A DNA stretch of 17,073 nt from positions 1-17,073 of the forward strand of contig JALRJD010000094.1 in NCBI GenBank assembly GCA_023255165.1. The letters are read 5' to 3'. A program made the position numbers and the translations under genes. The notes under the pieces are model-generated. The model saw nothing but the letters and a program-made list of their open reading frames with translations, had not been told where the DNA came from and ran no database searches. Below are positions 13,921 to 17,073 of this stretch, one piece after another. Numbering within the stretch: position 1 is the first letter of the stretch; each line of letters opens with the position of its first letter. This stretch comes from Porticoccaceae bacterium (GTDB lineage Bacteria > Pseudomonadota > Gammaproteobacteria > Pseudomonadales > Porticoccaceae).

Positions 13921-14865
13921 TTGGCTCGACGTCGCAACCGGGGTCGCCCGGTGAATGGAATTTTCCTGCTCGATAAACCTCTGGGGCTCTCCTCCAACAA
14001 CGCCTTGCAGCGCGTTCGCTGGCTGTTTGATGCCAACAAAGCCGGCCACACCGGCAGCCTGGATCCTTTGGCCACTGGCGTGTTGCCAATCTGTCTTGGC
14101 GAAGCCACTAAATTCAGTCAGTTTTTGCTCGATGCCGAAAAGGGCTATCGCAGCACCTTTACCTTGGGTGTGCGCACCGAGAGTGGTGATTGCGATGGCG
14201 CAGAGGTCTCGCGCGTCGACGCGTCGGCAATTACGCTGCAGCAGATTGAACAGGCGGTTGAAACCTTTAAAGGCGATATCAAACAGATTCCGTCGATGTA
14301 TTCGGCGCTAAAACACAATGGACAGCCGCTTTACAAGCTGGCCAGACAGGGTATCGAAGTCGAGCGCGAGGCCCGTGCGGTAACCATCTTTGACTATCAG
14401 ATTCTCGATTTCAGACCAGGTGTTGTCGCCGAACTGGATGTGGAAGTGCGCTGCAGCAAAGGCACCTATATCCGCTCTCTGGCCGATGATCTGGGTCAGA
14501 TGCTTGGCTGTGGCGCCCATGTCAGCGCCCTGCATCGCACGCTCGCCGGGCCATTCCACGAAAGTGAAACACTGAGTCTGTCTGCTCTGCAAGCGCTGCG
14601 CGAAAGCGGCGAGCCCGAGCAATTGGACCACCTGTTAAAACCGATGGATATCGCCGTTGCGGACCGTATGGCGGTGACATTGTCGGCTGATACCGCGGCT
14701 TATTTCCAACTCGGACAGCCGGTAATGTCCACGCAGGCCTTTCGTAATGGGCAAGAAGGCGATATAGTGCGCGTCTTTCGCGAAGGCGGAGCCTTTTTGG
14801 GTGTGGCCACGGTCACCGCAGAGGGCCAGATAGCCCCGAAAAGATTGGTTGTCGAAAGCCGATAA
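13921..14865 (+). CDS. truB: tRNA pseudouridine-55 synthase TruB
   Basis: TruB makes pseudouridine 55 in the T loop of almost all elongator tRNAs and acts as a tRNA folding chaperone. The protein has 314 residues, the same length as E. coli TruB. The catalytic loop is HTGSLDPLATGVLP, with the nucleophile Asp48. Further conserved parts are the KGYRSTFTLGVRTESGDCDG segment, IPSMYSALKHNGQPLYKLARQG, and the C-terminal PUA-like domain. The start codon is TTG at 13921, preceded by GAGGAAGAG, which lies within the last codons of rbfA; the gap to the rbfA stop is 2 bases. No in-frame ATG near the start would keep the KPLG motif, so TTG is well supported. Confidence 0.97.
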   Translation: MARRRNRGRPVNGIFLLDKPLGLSSNNALQRVRWLFDANKAGHTGSLDPLATGVLPICLGEATKFSQFLLDAEKGYRSTFTLGVRTESGDCDGAEVSRVDASAITLQQIEQAVETFKGDIKQIPSMYSALKHNGQPLYKLARQGIEVEREARAVTIFDYQILDFRPGVVAELDVEVRCSKGTYIRSLADDLGQMLGCGAHVSALHRTLAGPFHESETLSLSALQALRESGEPEQLDHLLKPMDIAVADRMAVTLSADTAAYFQLGQPVMSTQAFRNGQEGDIVRVFREGGAFLGVATVTAEGQIAPKRLVVESR

Positions 14866-14986
14866 ACCTGAAAATTGATATTTCGAGTAATACCAGAGAG
14901 TTTGATTTTGGCGTTGCTCACTAGGATGTCTGTAAATATGCGCGGACACCCTGAATTCCTTAAACCGCATATTGGAGAGTAAGAAA

Positions 14987-15256
14987 ATGGCATTAAGTGC
15001 TGAAGAAAAAGCTGCAATCGTTGCTGAACACGGAACTGGCGAAAACGATACTGGTTCCCCTGAAGTACAGGTTGCACTGTTAACCGTAAACATCAACAAG
15101 CTGCAAGGCCACTTTGGCGATCACAAAAAAGATCACCATTCACGTCGCGGTCTGATTCGCATGGTAAACCAACGTCGCAAGTTGCTCGACTATTTGAAGG
15201 GCAAGGACGTGACTCGCTATACCACGTTGATCAAGAAGCTTGGTTTACGTCGATAA
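14987..15256 (+). CDS. rpsO: 30S ribosomal protein S15
   Basis: S15 is a primary 16S rRNA binding protein that organises the central domain of the 30S subunit. The protein has 89 residues, exactly the usual length, starting MALSAEEKAAIV and ending TRYTTLIKKLGLRR. The rRNA-contact region GSPEVQVALLTVNINKLQGHF and HSRRGLIRMVNQRRKLLDYL is intact. The ATG at 14987 follows GGAGAG by 8 bases. A 121-base gap separates it from truB with no terminator, so it may be read from upstream and also from its own promoter; no convincing promoter is visible. In E. coli S15 represses its own translation through a leader pseudoknot; whether this leader folds likewise was not worked out. Confidence 0.98.
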   Translation: MALSAEEKAAIVAEHGTGENDTGSPEVQVALLTVNINKLQGHFGDHKKDHHSRRGLIRMVNQRRKLLDYLKGKDVTRYTTLIKKLGLRR

Positions 15257-15267
15257 GTGTTCTCGAT

Positions 15268-15295
15268 GCGGCTCCCCCCCAAAAGGCGGAGCCGC
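15268..15295 (+). terminator. GC-rich hairpin after rpsO
   Basis: GCGGCTCC and GGAGCCGC form a perfect 8-bp stem, 12 bases past the rpsO stop. It occupies the place of the E. coli rpsO terminator, but TCTGCTG follows instead of a T tract. It may act mainly as an mRNA 3'-end stabiliser or weak attenuator, letting transcription continue into pnp. Confidence 0.5.
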
Positions 15296-15347
15296 TCTGC
15301 TGTAACGAACACGTCAATTAATAGCCTGACTATTCTTCCATAGACCC

Positions 15348-15402
15348 GCTGATCGAGTTACTCATGCATACCCGCGCGGTATTTATGAGTAACCCGAGCA
15401 GC
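15348..15402 (+). promoter_or_regulatory. Long pnp leader stem-loop, probable RNase III and autoregulation site
   Basis: GTTACTCAT (15357-15365) pairs perfectly with ATGAGTAAC (15385-15393). Inside, ATACC/GGTAT close a CGCGC loop; outside, CG/CG and GCTG/CAGC extend the stem to 15348-15402 with small internal loops. In E. coli the equivalent stem between rpsO and pnp is cut by RNase III, after which PNPase represses its own mRNA. Position and shape match; processing here is inferred. Confidence 0.7.
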
Positions 15403-15455
15403 ACAAATTGGGAAAATATGAAGGCGCTAAATGGTAAAAATACCAAGGTAATAAA

Positions 15456-17073
15456 ATGACTCCTTTAATTAAAAAGTTTCAATACGGTAATCACACCGTC
15501 ACTCTGGAAACTGGCCGCATCGCCCGTCAGGCAACCGGCGCAGTATTATGTTCAATCGACAACACCTCTGTGCTCTGCACAGTGGTTGGTGCGCGTGAAG
15601 CCAAAGCGGGAATGGATTTCTTCCCACTCGGCGTTCACTACATTGAGAAAGCCTATGCCGCGGGTAAAATCCCCGGTGGTTTCTTCAAGCGCGAAGGCCG
15701 TCCAAACGAGAAAGAGACACTCACCTCGCGTCTGATCGACCGTCCTATCCGTCCGCTTTTCCCCAACGGCTTTAAAAACGAAGTACAGGTTGTCTGTACT
15801 GTGATGTCGGCTGAGAAAAATATTGATCCGGATATCGCCGCCATGATCGGTACCTCCGCCGCGCTGTCTATTTCAGGCATTCCGTTTAACGGCCCTATTG
15901 GTGGCGCCCGTGTGGGTTACACCGATGAGCAAGGCTACCTGCTCAACCCAACTTACAGTGAACTCGCCGAGTCTTCGCTGGACATGGTTGTGGCTGGCAC
16001 CAAAGACGCCGTGCTGATGGTTGAGTCCGAAGCCAGCGAACTGCCCGAAGACACCATGCTCGGTGCAGTATTGTTTGCCCACCAGGAAATGCAGGCGGTT
16101 ATCAGCGTGATCGAAGAGCTGGCTGCGGAAGCGGGCAAGCCACGTTGGGATTGGCAGGCAGAAGCCGAGAATGTTGAGCTGAAATCAGCGCTGAAAGAGC
16201 TGGTTGGCGCCGAGCTGGATGCGGCGTATCAGACCGTTGACAAGCAAGAGCGTGTGGCTCTGGTCAATGCGCTGCGCGATCGCGCCACTGAGCAGTTGGC
16301 CGCGGAAGATGGCCCATCTGCTGAAGACATCAAAGACGCCTTCAAAAAGCTTGAGAAGCATATTGTTCGCGGTCGCATTATTCGTGGCGAGCCACGTATT
16401 GACGGTCGCGACACCAAAACCGTTCGCGCCATCGACGTTGAAGTGGGCATCCTGCCCAAGGTTCACGGTTCATCACTGTTTACCCGTGGTGAAACTCAGG
16501 CCATCGTTGCCGCTACGCTGGGTTCAACCCGCGATGCGCAGATGATCGATGCCCTCGAAGGCAAGCGCGATGATCCATTTATGCTGCACTACAACTTCCC
16601 TCCCTACTCAGTGGGCGAGGCTGGTCGTATTGGCTTTACCAGCCGTCGTGAAGTTGGCCACGGCCGTCTGGCGCGCCGCGGCATCAATGCTGTGCTGCCT
16701 TCTCCGGAAGAATTCCCGTACGCCATGCGTGTGGTTTCCGAGATCACTGAATCAAACGGCTCAAGTTCCATGGCCTCGGTTTGTGGTTCAAGCCTGGCAC
16801 TGATGGACGCTGGTGTTCCACTGAAGGCGCCGGTTGCCGGTATTGCCATGGGTCTGGTTAAAGAAGACGCGGGCTTTGCGGTTCTTACCGACATCCTCGG
16901 CGACGAAGATCACCTCGGCGATATGGACTTTAAAGTTGCCGGTACCGCTGCTGGCGTGACTGCGCTGCAGATGGATATCAAGATCGAAGGTATCACTGAG
17001 CAGATTATGGAAATCGCTCTAGAAAAAGCAAAAGCTGCGCGTTTGACCATCCTTGAGCAAATGAATGCGGTTA
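15456..17073 (+). CDS. pnp: Polyribonucleotide nucleotidyltransferase (PNPase), 3' end cut by the window
   Basis: PNPase degrades RNA 3' to 5' by phosphorolysis and is a partner in the degradosome. The window holds the first 539 codons of a protein usually about 700 long, open to the window end. Seen are the first RNase PH domain with FFKREGRP, the alpha-helical linker (about 215-310), and the second, catalytic RNase PH domain with the phosphate-binding SNGSSSMAS serines and the DILGDEDHLGDMDFK aspartates. The C-terminal KH and S1 domains lie beyond the window. The ATG at 15456 has AAGG about 7 bases upstream. It follows rpsO by 199 bases, a gap holding the two leader hairpins, as in E. coli. 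Confidence 0.97.
   Translation, partial: MTPLIKKFQYGNHTVTLETGRIARQATGAVLCSIDNTSVLCTVVGAREAKAGMDFFPLGVHYIEKAYAAGKIPGGFFKREGRPNEKETLTSRLIDRPIRPLFPNGFKNEVQVVCTVMSAEKNIDPDIAAMIGTSAALSISGIPFNGPIGGARVGYTDEQGYLLNPTYSELAESSLDMVVAGTKDAVLMVESEASELPEDTMLGAVLFAHQEMQAVISVIEELAAEAGKPRWDWQAEAENVELKSALKELVGAELDAAYQTVDKQERVALVNALRDRATEQLAAEDGPSAEDIKDAFKKLEKHIVRGRIIRGEPRIDGRDTKTVRAIDVEVGILPKVHGSSLFTRGETQAIVAATLGSTRDAQMIDALEGKRDDPFMLHYNFPPYSVGEAGRIGFTSRREVGHGRLARRGINAVLPSPEEFPYAMRVVSEITESNGSSSMASVCGSSLALMDAGVPLKAPVAGIAMGLVKEDAGFAVLTDILGDEDHLGDMDFKVAGTAAGVTALQMDIKIEGITEQIMEIALEKAKAARLTILEQMNAV

Noticed and set aside
14908..14936. TTGGCG, 17 bases, TGTAAA as a promoter for rpsO
   Set aside because: Both boxes are weak matches; not enough to annotate, although an rpsO promoter in this gap is expected from E. 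coli.

Overview
The window comes from a gammaproteobacterium, probably a marine one of the Cellvibrionales kind. The placement is inferred from the metY-rimP-nusA-infB-rbfA-truB-rpsO-pnp order, the gammaproteobacterial NusA with its acidic C-terminal repeats, and a secreted accessory protein style common in marine gammaproteobacteria. No 16S gene or other decisive marker is present.

Left part (1-4363), accessory and cell-surface. A minus-strand gene encodes an exported protein with a dockerin-like EF-hand segment, 22 collagen-like Gly-X-Y triplets, a carbohydrate-binding-like motif and a beta-rich C-terminus. Next to it is a very small minus-strand CPBP (glutamic-type) intramembrane protease. 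Divergent from the protease is a 777-residue exported multidomain protein that ends in Gly-Gly-Gly-Cys, a short hydrophobic helix and basic residues. The protease and this tail look like a dedicated C-terminal sorting pair of the JDVT-CTERM/MrtJ type.

Middle part (4360-8411), phosphate-related. A Nudix hydrolase and a polyphosphate kinase 2 lie on the minus strand, with a near-perfect Pho box upstream of ppk2. Also on the minus strand are a PAP2 lipid phosphatase and a GT-B glycosyltransferase, translationally coupled through an ATGA overlap and preceded by a second, weaker Pho box. Together they suggest a phosphate-starvation block: polyphosphate use and possibly replacement of phospholipid by glycolipid. 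djlA (membrane J-domain co-chaperone) is divergent from this pair.

Right part (8437-17073), core translation and RNA metabolism, all on the plus strand. A textbook sigma-70 promoter drives the initiator tRNA gene metY. A 353-base leader follows, holding a decayed second tRNA-fMet copy, a compact CCA-ended tRNA-like fold, several hairpins and two tandem intrinsic terminators that abut the rimP ribosome binding site. Then come rimP, nusA, infB, rbfA, truB (TTG start), rpsO, the rpsO-pnp hairpins and pnp, which is cut by the window end. The terminators ahead of rimP mean that nusA expression must depend on read-through, consistent with the NusA feedback known for this operon.

The points most worth a second look are the protease/sorting-tail pair and its apparent non-AUG start, the two Pho boxes with the phosphatase-glycosyltransferase pair, and the tRNA-like debris between metY and rimP.
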